DNA of 64,000 bases from Zygosaccharomyces rouxii (GCF_000026365.1 NC_012994.1:620001-684000), one strand, 5' to 3'. Counted from the first letter of the stretch, positions 9,601-18,572 are shown. The notes: a model not told the origin generated them from the letters alone. Made by a program: numbers and translations.

Positions 9601-11450
9601 TACGGGTACTTGCTGACATTTTGCAACAGGAAGTGATAGAAGCTCGCTCAATGCAACAATATCTGACCAAACCCGATAGATTTTGGAATAGAATGCTGAG
9701 AACATTTTTGAGACGTGAGTACCCTGAAGTTTTCAGCATATTCCAACCATTGTTAAAGTACATCAATAATCCAAGGGTTAATTTTGAAGGTGATCCATTA
9801 GTTATTTACAAGGATATTCACCATACGGAACCATTGAGTCGCTCAGAAGCCATTGAAGACGAAAAAACCAAAATCAAATTCATTGAAAACCTGAGAAATC
9901 TCTGGCATTCTGTAGAAATGACGGCCGAAATCTTTACCAGAAAGCTCAAAGAGATTCCATTAGAGGTAAGATTTATTGCCAGTAAAATGTTCACTTGTGC
10001 CGCCGACAAAAATACGGATGAAATTGGAACATTGAGATCCATTTCTATTGTTCTTGTCAATTCCTTTATTTTTGAATATATGGAAAACAGGAGCCTTTAT
10101 GGGTTTGATGCTGATGAATCACCAAACCTGGACAGAAAGTTGCACAGCTTTATGAGGGCCATTGAAATTGTCTTCGGGTTGGGGAAATTCAATGGTTATT
10201 ATGATCCTCTAAACCAATACGCGGATGAAATTAACATACAGATGCGGGAATTGTTATTCAACATCATTCTAGATCCGGTTTTCGAGCAAGAAGCTGATAC
10301 TTTGGTTTACAGAGATATGGTAACCGCAAGTCCACAATTGGAAATTCTCACTGAAAAAGTCCTTGTGATAAGCATGAAGTTTAGGGAATACTTGCTAGAG
10401 TTCCCGGATGATGATGTGATCCATGAAATTTTAGAGAAAAGTCCAACTTCCAGAGACTTTAAGAAGAGTGGCAGAATAGTATTAGATTTAACTGCTTCTG
10501 CTTACAGATTTTTAGTATGCGACGACCGTATGAGAAAGGTCTATGACCAAGTGAAGCGTTCCATGGTTTATATGATGCAGATTGAAGATGTGCAAACCAA
10601 TTTATCCGATCTTGTAGTTAGCACTGTCCTCCCGCAGGATGAACCCAATTTCATAAAATTGATGTGTGCCAATCCTGGTATTAAAAATGATCCTATGATC
10701 AAGGCGTTACAGTCTCCCAAATATTTCAACATGAAGAGTTCCACTTTAAAAAAATTGAAAGAACTTGAACGATCTGGAATTATTAAAACCAACAGTAACC
10801 AACTGCAAAACTTCTTGAACGATATTGCCAATACCATCAAAAATCCCCACTATGCAATTGATTATGTTACTGAAGAGCTCCATTTGACGCAGGAAACTTT
10901 GAAAGGAGTCGCCAAGATCAACAAACAATTTGAAAAGACATTGACTAACTTAAGGACATGTGTCAACCAAGCAATTAGAGATATGCTAAAATCGAGAGAC
11001 TTCAATCCCGGACATAGGAGCGCTCTAGACAATTTGAAAGGTGCTTATAAGAAGGTGCAAACAAGAAAATCCGATAAAATCGAGGGTACCATGAAGTTCA
11101 AATGGACTACTAGACAACTCTACGAAAAAGGTGTTATAAAGTCCATTGAGAGTGAGAATCTAGCTGAACAGAAGGTAAAAGTATTTGGATCAAGTGGTCC
11201 AAAATTCCCTGACATCAATTTCAAAATATCGACTTCAGACGGAGCAGTGTATGGGATTCAATTATTAGATAGGCGTAAGGGTTTTGAGAAGAATTTAGAA
11301 GGTGTTGATTCATTTAGTTTTAGAGATCTATTGGGAACGCAAGTTGGATCAAAAGTTGAGACATGGCAATTGTTGAACAAGAAGGTTTCCATCAACACAG
11401 CTCAACTGCTAAAATTAATAATTGACGTTTTCTTGAAAAAGGGACAATAA
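6606..11450 (+). CDS. IQG1: IQGAP-related cytokinesis scaffold
   Basis: The 1614-residue protein has the IQGAP layout. A low-complexity basic N terminus (1-120) precedes a calponin-homology domain (about 125-245), a Pro/Glu/Ser-rich linker with several Ser-Pro sites (about 290-520), and a long array of degenerate IQ motifs (about 535-860, recurring IQxxxRGxxxR patterns). A RasGAP-related domain (about 920-1270) and a RasGAP C-terminal domain (about 1400-1610) follow. It binds actin, calmodulin/Mlc1 and ring components and is needed for actomyosin ring assembly and septation. S. cerevisiae Iqg1 is 1495 aa; the extra length is mostly in the linker. Position next to CIN2 matches YPL242C. Confidence 0.96.
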   Translation: MTSSVGSPGKGSVLDRYVKNLANDSSLQPPPQLRTTSQSRLNSFHNLKGASRSKPNVDNQDKENVGNAKNGSLNEKNPFMAAAGGLKSSKSPNQLKFGGNKVNQGINGGGGSRSSSNVNTSDLTREEKGYYEFLCRVAEIKQWIERVIGEDLPSEVDLSTGDCLRNGVYLATVTQKINPDLAPSVFPAGNRLQFKHTQNINAFFSLVDHVGLPNSFRFELQDLYNKQDLPQVFETLYILITMINKKWPTKTPIIENLSGKVNFSKDDIRKCKKTWPRIRDFKSLNVNSVKSTVGKKATAPTGGGLIQDFSTVETSEPSSEPETPKPKNRLADAKSQPTLKPEPEDEPSFMMKSSTPAKPEEQEELEEPADSESVKITTPEPEPKQLKESDEPLKFEHSVSTPVRRTRQKLESIKLSPPSSETGSLYFSPTTDRRDYSSTSPIRSQSFRPTESDHLRSPYLRPADSDIVSRPPHLEYSPLKSTSFSYYSPTISRYLTYDTDFYVRRSQARERGIDFYQTYKYEPVSYSPQRKKRMTEMEFLDKVIHIQSICRGANARFDMRIQSRLLKLFEKEVLRFQSIIRGNKRRVGIPQRFSINLTDDQEVSLTKLQALFRSSRIKSRNDRLKLKIYRKTAQIEALQNIFRGSRLRKRVNQELYDRNVSDAPLRKLQSWIQGKRCRNHVKGTSRSLSSKAIAFQKFQGSCRGLLYRRHFLFAHHFSDKALSQLKDFQERIRGANVRNSVYDLIYDAEAKNRVFKRLSGMLRGRKLRESLLDVLYDDDPDFANVRPLQGIVRGVLVRYTLDLVDDIIEYYHLDQFQAHVKGFLLRSKFDEREKYFKRNERSVIIIQSKIRTFIQRESFFDLLHHPNPHIKHVKKYAYLLNNTGTIEENQDKLEACQAQLDSENLKKETFEKNIRQQLDTGNVLEKFGLTSGLTKELSGMDIPLCRYPTYEKLFFLLQVDPSYWKILYTFEPVFVEKNMYVSFSTVNQRMGRREKIYFIRVLADILQQEVIEARSMQQYLTKPDRFWNRMLRTFLRREYPEVFSIFQPLLKYINNPRVNFEGDPLVIYKDIHHTEPLSRSEAIEDEKTKIKFIENLRNLWHSVEMTAEIFTRKLKEIPLEVRFIASKMFTCAADKNTDEIGTLRSISIVLVNSFIFEYMENRSLYGFDADESPNLDRKLHSFMRAIEIVFGLGKFNGYYDPLNQYADEINIQMRELLFNIILDPVFEQEADTLVYRDMVTASPQLEILTEKVLVISMKFREYLLEFPDDDVIHEILEKSPTSRDFKKSGRIVLDLTASAYRFLVCDDRMRKVYDQVKRSMVYMMQIEDVQTNLSDLVVSTVLPQDEPNFIKLMCANPGIKNDPMIKALQSPKYFNMKSSTLKKLKELERSGIIKTNSNQLQNFLNDIANTIKNPHYAIDYVTEELHLTQETLKGVAKINKQFEKTLTNLRTCVNQAIRDMLKSRDFNPGHRSALDNLKGAYKKVQTRKSDKIEGTMKFKWTTRQLYEKGVIKSIESENLAEQKVKVFGSSGPKFPDINFKISTSDGAVYGIQLLDRRKGFEKNLEGVDSFSFRDLLGTQVGSKVETWQLLNKKVSINTAQLLKLIIDVFLKKGQ

Positions 11451-11599
11451 ATGGATTTTCCGGAGATACTTGGGAGGAAATAGTTGAGACCATGTGCTCA
11501 AAATATATGTATATTATTGTTGTGTAATTCTTTTTCGTTGGTAATTTGTTTAGGTAATAATATAATCCTGTTATTAACATGTTTCATGTTTCATCGTTA

Positions 11600-12907
11600 T
11601 TATTGGGTATTTTCTTCGATACTTTCTTGAAGCTGTTTCAACTCCTTTGCTCTCATATGACTAGCCCACATATTCAGTAACTGCCTTGCAACAGCTGTTA
11701 GGCCACAACCAACAAAATTGAAGACCATCCTACAATCGTTGGGGGAGCAGGAAGGTGTCCAGTTTAATCCAAACTCTCTTTGTATCCATGTCACGGCATC
11801 GAACAATTTACCGCCCACCAGGCTACCAAAAGCAGGCCAAACTATTGATTCAAAGAGAACATCGTACCACGAGGTCTTTATGATCACATTACCGTAACCC
11901 TGTGAGGGGAATACATCTAAGCTTTTATCAATGGGACAGAAATAGGGAGTCACAGCTTTAACCAAATACTCGTAATATCTGGATAAGAATGGAGTGATCA
12001 CCGCTGAATTCAGTAACATGCAAATGTTACAGGTAGTCAGAGTTCTTGAAAGTAATCTCGTAGCCTTTGGATCGTAGTGACCAGCACGAACTGACAGCAC
12101 CAAGGTATACAACCACCTAAATCTATTCAGAGTCGGGTAGGATGATCTGACCCCCATCAAACACACGGGAAACCCAAAGATTAGAAACCTGGTCATTTGT
12201 GGAATGCTTACAAGGCCATTCATGGTCTCACCATAAACATTTAGAGCCCTAGTGGTACTAATATCTAAAATGACTCGAAGTACATTTTCCGGGAAAATAC
12301 ATCTTAACTGCCAAAGACCAATCTTGAACCACCATTTTCCAATATTTAGAGTTGAAAGTACCAAAGTAAGTGCAATAGTAGTATTCCTAATAACTGATTT
12401 AGTCCAATAGAAAATTGCCAAGAAGAATGAACGACTTGTAAAGGTTATTTGTTGGTTAACAACATGGTTTTTGCACTGAGGACAGTCAGCAAATTCCACT
12501 GGCAATGCCATAGGGCTTCTTACAATTCGAAAAGAAATTGTATAATTTATTCCCAAAAGACTCATTATACCCACAGATGAAGACATGGGCTCATTACTTT
12601 TAGACCTTATAAAGGGAAGAGTATTTAAGAACTCAGATAGCGAAACTTCCCTATGTAAATTCCTGTGACCATCCACTAAATAACAGATTGTGCGTTTCAA
12701 ATCATCTTCAGTAACCAGATTAAAATTCTTTGTGACTAGATTTCTTGAAATATAATTCCTATTGATACTGTAAAGCCAATGCAAATAGCATAACTTATGC
12801 ACTTGAAGATTACAACCGCATTCATGACGTATCCATGCTGAGTCAAAATTAGACTCCTCTAGACAAATCCAACAGGTGCAGTCTTGTTTGAAGGGATTCT
12901 TAAACAT
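11600..12907 (-). CDS. YMR187C: YMR187C-family membrane protein with divergent RING-CH motif
   Basis: I start it at the ATG at 12907 (435 aa); the open frame extends upstream only with non-ATG codons, and S. cerevisiae YMR187C is 431 aa. The N terminus has eight ligands in C4HC3 order: C12-x2-C15, C30-x-C32, H37-x2-C40 followed by W44 (HKLCYLHWL), then C142-x2-C145 (CPQC), separated by a 101-residue insert. That is the RING-CH (MARCH-type) pattern. Several hydrophobic segments follow (about 160-195, 240-262, 350-372), then a charged C-terminal tail. The family is uncharacterised in S. cerevisiae. A MARCH5/MITOL-like ubiquitin ligase role is my inference. It is convergent with IQG1 and syntenic with YMR186W-YMR188C. 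Confidence 0.85.
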   Translation of the reverse strand: MFKNPFKQDCTCWICLEESNFDSAWIRHECGCNLQVHKLCYLHWLYSINRNYISRNLVTKNFNLVTEDDLKRTICYLVDGHRNLHREVSLSEFLNTLPFIRSKSNEPMSSSVGIMSLLGINYTISFRIVRSPMALPVEFADCPQCKNHVVNQQITFTSRSFFLAIFYWTKSVIRNTTIALTLVLSTLNIGKWWFKIGLWQLRCIFPENVLRVILDISTTRALNVYGETMNGLVSIPQMTRFLIFGFPVCLMGVRSSYPTLNRFRWLYTLVLSVRAGHYDPKATRLLSRTLTTCNICMLLNSAVITPFLSRYYEYLVKAVTPYFCPIDKSLDVFPSQGYGNVIIKTSWYDVLFESIVWPAFGSLVGGKLFDAVTWIQREFGLNWTPSCSPNDCRMVFNFVGCGLTAVARQLLNMWASHMRAKELKQLQESIEENTQ

Positions 12908-13135
12908 GGCTAGATCGTCCTCTACATGTGTCTTCTGATTCCTTTGTGCTAACTGTAGTTGATTGGCAGATTTATATACGATGCTTCGCGGCGACAATAT
13001 ATGGTAATAGTAGTAGAAAATACAATATATTAGATACGAAAACAAAAAAAAAAAATAAGCAAAAACTATTACATACAGGATTTTTATCTCATTTCATTTC
13101 AATTCATTTCATTTTTAGTTTGCATTAGTTCTTCT

Positions 13136-14914
13136 CTAACGACCAAATAGTCCCAAAAATCCACGTTTTTTATTCGTATTACTGTTATTATCGTCTCCAT
13201 TATTTGAAGCAGGAGCGGGTTCTGATCTCTGAGTCGTCCAGCTTGAAGCAGATTCCGAACCTTCACCGGCATAATCCATGTAGTTGAAGGCTAGATCGAA
13301 TAAAGTTGGTTTGCTTGGCACAGGTCTTAATTTCGGTCTTAGTGGGAAAATGTTAGACAATTTAACGTCTGATGGTATGATTCTGCCGGTATCCAATTTT
13401 TCAATTAGAGTAGGTTGGTGAGCGGCTTGGCCTTGCACTTTCAAGTGCTTTTCGTATTCAGCCAACGAGACCACACTTTTCCAGCCTGCCTTGATTAACT
13501 GCTGCAGAGACTCGATCTTCTTATGAGACAGGACTTCGAGAGGTATCAAGATATCCTGGAAATTACCCATTTCCGTAAGTCTTTCCTCTAATTTTTGATG
13601 AGCATCCACATGTAGAGCTAATGATTCCAAATATCTTCCTTTAAGCTGATAGAGTCCACCAAGACAACCTGAAGTATAGGTTAACTGGAAGTATAATTTA
13701 CTCAATTCTAATTGTTCTGTCAATTCGTCATCTCGATAAACACCTGGCAACTCCATGATATCCTGCAGATACTTTTGTAAATTCTTTACAATACGTTCAA
13801 TTTCCTTACTTTTTGTCAAACGAGATGCCATCGCGGTACCCAATTTGGTCCATTGTTGCCACAGTTGACCAAACAAATAGTTATCACGCAGAACAGATGT
13901 GAAAAGAGCGTTATACTTGATGTATGCCAAAAGAATTTGATCGTTCTCCTGGTTGTCGGCTTCATCTTCTTCGTCTTCATCCTGCGAGGCAATACGTGAT
14001 TCTTGTATTTCAAGAGCTTGTTGCCATTTGAGGAGCTTCGTATCGTAATCAGGCGCACTTTTGACTGTTACAGACTTTGATTCCGCAATCAGTTCTTCCA
14101 CCTGCGGGTCGTATACTTTAGCAGTAAACGCTCTCCATTGGATCTCTTTGAAAGACGTACCAGCTTCACTAGCTTGCTTTTGGGGTTTGTAACCATTTTC
14201 CACTAAAAGTTTAACCATTTCATCACCATTTTGACTTGCTTCCTCTACCTTTTCCACAACGAAATTGTGCAATTCAGTTGAAGAGAAGGCTCCATCTGCA
14301 TGCTGTTTCAAAGTGTATTCGTATTTGGCATGTAAGAATTCTACCACACTATCAGTTATAACGGAGGCCTGTTCCAGATACTTTAGTGCAGCGAAGGATA
14401 ATGCCAACTCTTTAGAGATTTTCTTACTATCCTTATGCCTTTGTTGTTTACCGTGGGTTAAGTACTCAGCACGAGCCAATTTCTCGTATACCAAGTACTG
14501 CACACGGGTAATCCACTGGGATTCATTTGTAGTCAACGCTACCAACTTCTCAGATGTTTGCATTGCCCTCTTAAGTCTGGTAGAGACCACCTTACGTTCA
14601 CTCTTCTTCATTTTACCTCTTTGACGAGCTCTCAATTTTAGGACCTCTGCTAATGCTAAATCTCTCTCCGCATGCAACAATACAACGACACCGTAAAGCT
14701 TTGAATTCTCATCATAATCATCAGAGCTGAGCTTGCTATATTTTTCCTTGGTACGATACTTTTTCGTATCCCTGGTTGTCAACTGACATCTGTGTCTTAA
14801 TTTTTGCAATTTCTTGTTCAATTTATCATGGTACCTGACGAAATCTTGCACAGTTTCGAGCAATTGATCAACACGCACACCGTAGGTGGCTAATAATGGC
14901 GAATATACACCCAT
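13136..14914 (-). CDS. SRP68: Signal recognition particle subunit SRP68
   Basis: The 592-residue protein (S. cerevisiae 599) has a very basic N-terminal RNA-binding domain (about 1-210, with YHDKLNKKLQKLRHRC and repeated Arg/Lys clusters). A largely helical middle with an acidic stretch (about 310-325) follows, and the C-terminal region ends in a basic KKRGFLGLFGR tail. Family knowledge: SRP68 binds SRP RNA near the three-way junction and heterodimerises with SRP72 to support cotranslational ER targeting. Start at the ATG at 14914, first in frame. It is divergent from HUT1 as in YPL243W-YPL244C. Confidence 0.95.
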   Translation of the reverse strand: MGVYSPLLATYGVRVDQLLETVQDFVRYHDKLNKKLQKLRHRCQLTTRDTKKYRTKEKYSKLSSDDYDENSKLYGVVVLLHAERDLALAEVLKLRARQRGKMKKSERKVVSTRLKRAMQTSEKLVALTTNESQWITRVQYLVYEKLARAEYLTHGKQQRHKDSKKISKELALSFAALKYLEQASVITDSVVEFLHAKYEYTLKQHADGAFSSTELHNFVVEKVEEASQNGDEMVKLLVENGYKPQKQASEAGTSFKEIQWRAFTAKVYDPQVEELIAESKSVTVKSAPDYDTKLLKWQQALEIQESRIASQDEDEEDEADNQENDQILLAYIKYNALFTSVLRDNYLFGQLWQQWTKLGTAMASRLTKSKEIERIVKNLQKYLQDIMELPGVYRDDELTEQLELSKLYFQLTYTSGCLGGLYQLKGRYLESLALHVDAHQKLEERLTEMGNFQDILIPLEVLSHKKIESLQQLIKAGWKSVVSLAEYEKHLKVQGQAAHQPTLIEKLDTGRIIPSDVKLSNIFPLRPKLRPVPSKPTLFDLAFNYMDYAGEGSESASSWTTQRSEPAPASNNGDDNNSNTNKKRGFLGLFGR

Positions 14915-15265
14915 TGAGTCCTAGCAGTATCACTTTCAAAGGATAATTTACCTGTATTTTGAGTTGTTGTATGTGTAAGTTGCCAAATTGAAGAAAATTT
15001 TCAGTCAAATGCTGCGAAAAAAGTAACCACGTGATCTGACCGATACAACGATATATGGTAAATTATAGCCGCCGAAAGGTCCAATTGACCCAATTACCAA
15101 TTGGCTAACCAGCTTTTACTTCCTCGACTAATTTGATAATACCCATTCTTTATTATATGTAATGAGGAAGAGATCGCATCGACATCGATGGTTTATCTTG
15201 ACAAAAAGCGATGTTTGCTTCTAAACCAACACTCGAGGGACAGCTAGAGAGATGGATAAAGAGTC
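14915..15265. promoter_or_regulatory. Divergent SRP68-HUT1 promoter region with URS1 and CACGTG
   Basis: A CACGTG (Cbf1/Pho4-type) site lies at 15028-15033 and an exact Ume6 URS1 consensus TAGCCGCCGA at 15066-15075. A five-codon upstream ORF (15252-15269) overlaps the HUT1 start codon. Which gene each site controls cannot be told from sequence. Confidence 0.55.
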
Positions 15266-16264
15266 ATGAGTGGAGGCGTATTGGCATTGTTTATATGTGC
15301 TGCAGGTATCTACTCAAGCTTCTTGACATGGGCTCTGGTGCAAGAACCTCTAACCACTAAGTTTTGGCCCAATAGCCAGCACCAATTTCAGGCACCAAGT
15401 GTAGTGGCAGCTGTACAGGCAGCTGTTGCCATGATTGTTGGTTTAGGATATTTGAAATGGAAGAAATGTGGGTATGGACCAGTGAATTTCGTTAAGGATC
15501 ACGGTAAATCACTAGCAATGATTTCTTTATCACAGAGTTGTTCAGGCCCGCTAGCGACATATTCTTTACAATACGTGGACTTTCTAACCTATATGTTGGC
15601 AAAATCCTGTAAGATGCTACCCGTACTATTGATTCATTTGCTGCTCTATCGTACAAGTATTTCAAAGGAGAAAAGGCTCGTTGCAGTGCTCGTCAGTCTA
15701 GGTGTAGCAGTGTTTAGCTTTGGTGGATCCGGCGGCAAGCAAAAGACAAACGGTGATGATGCCTTCTCACTCCACGGATATGCACTACTTGTGGTCAGTC
15801 TCTTCCTGGATGGTGTCACTAATGCATCTCAGGATAAAATGCTCAAGGCCAATAGCCGCAAGGATGCTTCTAAACCGATTACCGGTGCCCATATGATGTT
15901 TGCCCTAAACATGTTTATTGTGGTATGGAATTTAGGTTATTTATTCACATTCGACAGGTTACAAGTGGATATGGCTAAATTCATGTTGTCATTAGATGGT
16001 GAAATATGGAAGTATTTACTTACATATGCCATATGTGGTGCCGTGGGACAATGCTTTATCTTCTTCACATTGGAGCACTATGGATCACTGGCATTGATAA
16101 CGATTACCGTTACGAGAAAAATGATCTCTATGGTTTTGAGTATTTTCGTCTTTCGCAAGAAAGTTATGCCGCTGCAATGGATCGGTATTGGCATTGTATT
16201 CGGTGGTATAACTTGGGAAGCCATCAGTAAGAGAAGACAAGCTGCTAGAATTAAAAAAGATTAG
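15266..16264 (+). CDS. HUT1: UDP-galactose/nucleotide-sugar transporter of the ER
   Basis: The 332-residue polytopic protein (S. cerevisiae 339) belongs to the drug/metabolite transporter superfamily, SLC35B1 type. About 8-10 hydrophobic segments are spread over the chain, with conserved features such as LQYVDFLTYMLAKSCK (about residues 104-119) and ITVTRKMISMVLSIFVF near 272-288. The C terminus is short, lysine-rich and cytosolic (RIKKD). Family knowledge: Hut1 moves UDP-galactose or related nucleotide sugars into the ER lumen and helps ER folding homeostasis. Synteny matches YPL244C. A tiny uORF ends across its ATG. It is convergent with the YPL245W homolog, 49 bp away. Confidence 0.95.
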   Translation: MSGGVLALFICAAGIYSSFLTWALVQEPLTTKFWPNSQHQFQAPSVVAAVQAAVAMIVGLGYLKWKKCGYGPVNFVKDHGKSLAMISLSQSCSGPLATYSLQYVDFLTYMLAKSCKMLPVLLIHLLLYRTSISKEKRLVAVLVSLGVAVFSFGGSGGKQKTNGDDAFSLHGYALLVVSLFLDGVTNASQDKMLKANSRKDASKPITGAHMMFALNMFIVVWNLGYLFTFDRLQVDMAKFMLSLDGEIWKYLLTYAICGAVGQCFIFFTLEHYGSLALITITVTRKMISMVLSIFVFRKKVMPLQWIGIGIVFGGITWEAISKRRQAARIKKD

Positions 16265-16313
16265 CATGGCTTTTATCATTGCATCGTGTACTGTATTCTA
16301 TAAAATATATCAT

Positions 16314-17603
16314 TCATTTACGTGATTCTGCCAATCTTTGACGAAGTTCAGGGTCCCATGCGTATACATACAAACCATTAACACCTCTAGTCAACAAGAC
16401 GTTTAAGCTGTTCATGATAATTTTTTTCTCGACCATAGCAGCGTCTTTAATATTCTTCTTCTTGGTGAATCCAGCATGGTCATCGTACATCTCTGGCTTC
16501 AATTTGATACAGTCGTTTTCAGCATCATAACCAATAGATCTACCAAGGATAACACCGGCATACTTCAAATCAAAACCTTGGATAGTATAGACACTACCAA
16601 CCTCATCGATGGTATCGGGTCTTTCACTCCAAGGTAAGACGGACTTGGGAGTATAACGATCCCAACGAACTTTGAAATTATCACCACAAGTAACGTAATA
16701 ATCTTTACCGTCAAGTCTGTAGGGGAAATCGTAAGTGGCCAACATTCTACATTGACCAAGATTAGTATCATGTTCCTTTAATGCTTCGAACATAGCGCCG
16801 CAATCATCCCAGATTTTAAAATCGAATTGTTCAGATTTTTGTGGATATTTGGGTATAATTCCCTTGACACTAATGTCTTCAATCCATTGTAAGACGTCTG
16901 GAGGTGCAGCGACACGGAACTGTTGCTTCAGTCTATACCAATCCCTACGTTCATCAGGAACTTGATCGTAGAACGTTTGTAAATTAGCACCATTACCGGA
17001 CCCTTCATCCCAAAAGCATCCCATTCTCAAGGCCTGTTTTTCATCATAGACAATGATCAACACTTTAGCAAGCTCCATCAACTCTTGTAAATGGTTTTGA
17101 CCATAAAATCTCTTAAAAGCATCCTTGGAAGTCGCCAACAAGTGTGCCTCATCTACAATGACAACATCCGCCAAGGAATGATCCTTCTGCAGCTTGTTGA
17201 TCAAAGATGTAGGACGTTCCAAGCAGCTTCTCGAGATGTAGGGAAACTTTTTGCAAATATTTAAGTAAAGTTTTAACATCTCCGGATGGTTAACAATCAA
17301 ATAATTCGAAGTGCCCAATAATGCATCTCCTGATGTAGTACTGGCCTTTTGAATTTCATTAAACAAAGAGTTTAAGATGACAGATTTACCAGTACCTGCA
17401 TCACCCTGGATCACAAACATCGCAGGCTTATCACCTTTTTTATAAGACTTCAGGTGATCCCTTGTAAATTCCATGATTTTGAGTTTCAAGTTGGCCTGTT
17501 CTGTGCTCAACTTCACATTTGATAGTCGATCTGCTGCAGCTGACTTAGCTACAGCTGTACCAGCTTTTCTAGCCCTCTTAACAGTCTGGAAACCTTGTGT
17601 CAT
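16314..17603 (-). CDS. YPL245W: DUF2075 SF1 helicase-like NTPase, YPL245W family
   Basis: The first ATG in frame is at 17603 (429 aa; YPL245W is 454). Superfamily 1 motifs can be read in order: Walker A GDAGTGKS (67-74), Walker B VIVDEAH (148-154), a third motif VYDEKQALRMG, then QFR, the motif-V-like SVYTIQGFDLKYAGV, and LLTRG near the C terminus. This is the DUF2075 / Schlafen group 3-like NTPase pattern, whose other members are mainly bacterial. The basic N-terminal 30 residues could bind nucleic acid. It lies between HUT1 and RBD2, exactly where YPL245W lies, and shares a 159-bp divergent promoter with RBD2. The cellular role is unknown; nucleic-acid-dependent ATPase activity is inferred. 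Confidence 0.88.
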   Translation of the reverse strand: MTQGFQTVKRARKAGTAVAKSAAADRLSNVKLSTEQANLKLKIMEFTRDHLKSYKKGDKPAMFVIQGDAGTGKSVILNSLFNEIQKASTTSGDALLGTSNYLIVNHPEMLKLYLNICKKFPYISRSCLERPTSLINKLQKDHSLADVVIVDEAHLLATSKDAFKRFYGQNHLQELMELAKVLIIVYDEKQALRMGCFWDEGSGNGANLQTFYDQVPDERRDWYRLKQQFRVAAPPDVLQWIEDISVKGIIPKYPQKSEQFDFKIWDDCGAMFEALKEHDTNLGQCRMLATYDFPYRLDGKDYYVTCGDNFKVRWDRYTPKSVLPWSERPDTIDEVGSVYTIQGFDLKYAGVILGRSIGYDAENDCIKLKPEMYDDHAGFTKKKNIKDAAMVEKKIIMNSLNVLLTRGVNGLYVYAWDPELRQRLAESRK

Positions 17604-17762
17604 CGATCCTTTTTGGTCTCTATATCTTGTGCGATGAGGTTTTGAGTTGAACAAGTGGAAACTTTTTCACTTCCCCTTAAGTTAGAGGTCTTTTAAGTGA
17701 TACAGGGAAAGGAATCATCTGGTAAAGAACAAACGCACTCCATTGACTATCGAATCGTTACT

Positions 17763-18572
17763 ATGTTTGACTGGAAATCAATAGTCAAGCCCAATGGTAA
17801 ACCATTCTGTGCTCTTACCGCCGGTTTAGCTGTCTTCCTTACTTTTGTGTTTCTGCTAGAGCAAGTAATCTCCCTCGAAGATCGAATGGTGCTCTCGCCT
17901 AAAAACATTTTCAATCTAGGACGTTTATCAAACTACCCACTAATTCATTTGTCATGGCTTCACCTTTTTTTCAATTTATTTTCATTAATGGGTCCGCTGA
18001 ACTTGTTTGAATCTCAACATGGTACCGTATATACAGGTGTTGCACTCAATTTGACAGCTATATTTGCAGGATTATTGTACTGTGTTGTCGGTAAACTATT
18101 ATATCCAGAAGAAAGTGTGGCAGGCGCAAGCGGTTGGTTTTTCACTTTAATAGGTTACTTTTCATGGAAAGCATCACTAGCAAATCCAAGAACTCAGGTG
18201 TTACAAACACCCTACCATTTCCCTACGGCACTTTCACCATTGATCCTACTGTTACTTATCACTCTCATCATACCAAATGCCAGTTTCTGGGGACATCTGT
18301 CTGGTCTGACAATTGGATATTTAATTGGTGCCAATGAAAAGGCATTTAGTAAGTTGAGTCCACCAGGTTGGTTAATCAAAAAAATTGAAACTAAACTTGA
18401 TGCCTACATTGAAAAGATTCCACATTTTGTGAAATACTATAGAGAAGTCGAAGTAGAGGATACCGATCGGACGGATTACTCATGGTTGTTTGAACCCAAT
18501 GTTTCCCTGCCGCTTCACAATGATCCTCCACAACAGACTCGTGGTAATGGTCGTGTCTTGGGCACCGCCTAG
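17763..18572 (+). CDS. RBD2: Rhomboid-family intramembrane serine protease
   Basis: I start it at the ATG at 17763 (269 aa; S. cerevisiae Rbd2 262). The frame upstream has only a GTG, and the family begins just before the first membrane segment. About six hydrophobic segments are visible. The rhomboid catalytic pair is present: Ser123 in GASG and His178 in WGHLSG, plus the HLSWLHLFFNLFS motif of the second segment. The soluble C-terminal tail is about 65 residues. Family knowledge: Rbd2 is a Golgi/endomembrane rhomboid. The convergent MRPS17 gene begins its stop 52 bp downstream. Confidence 0.93.
   Translation: MFDWKSIVKPNGKPFCALTAGLAVFLTFVFLLEQVISLEDRMVLSPKNIFNLGRLSNYPLIHLSWLHLFFNLFSLMGPLNLFESQHGTVYTGVALNLTAIFAGLLYCVVGKLLYPEESVAGASGWFFTLIGYFSWKASLANPRTQVLQTPYHFPTALSPLILLLLITLIIPNASFWGHLSGLTIGYLIGANEKAFSKLSPPGWLIKKIETKLDAYIEKIPHFVKYYREVEVEDTDRTDYSWLFEPNVSLPLHNDPPQQTRGNGRVLGTA

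Noticed and set aside
12908..13045. N-terminal extension of the YMR187C homolog (46 residues, TTG-led)
   Set aside because: No ATG in the extension; the ATG at 12907 gives the length expected from the S. cerevisiae protein.
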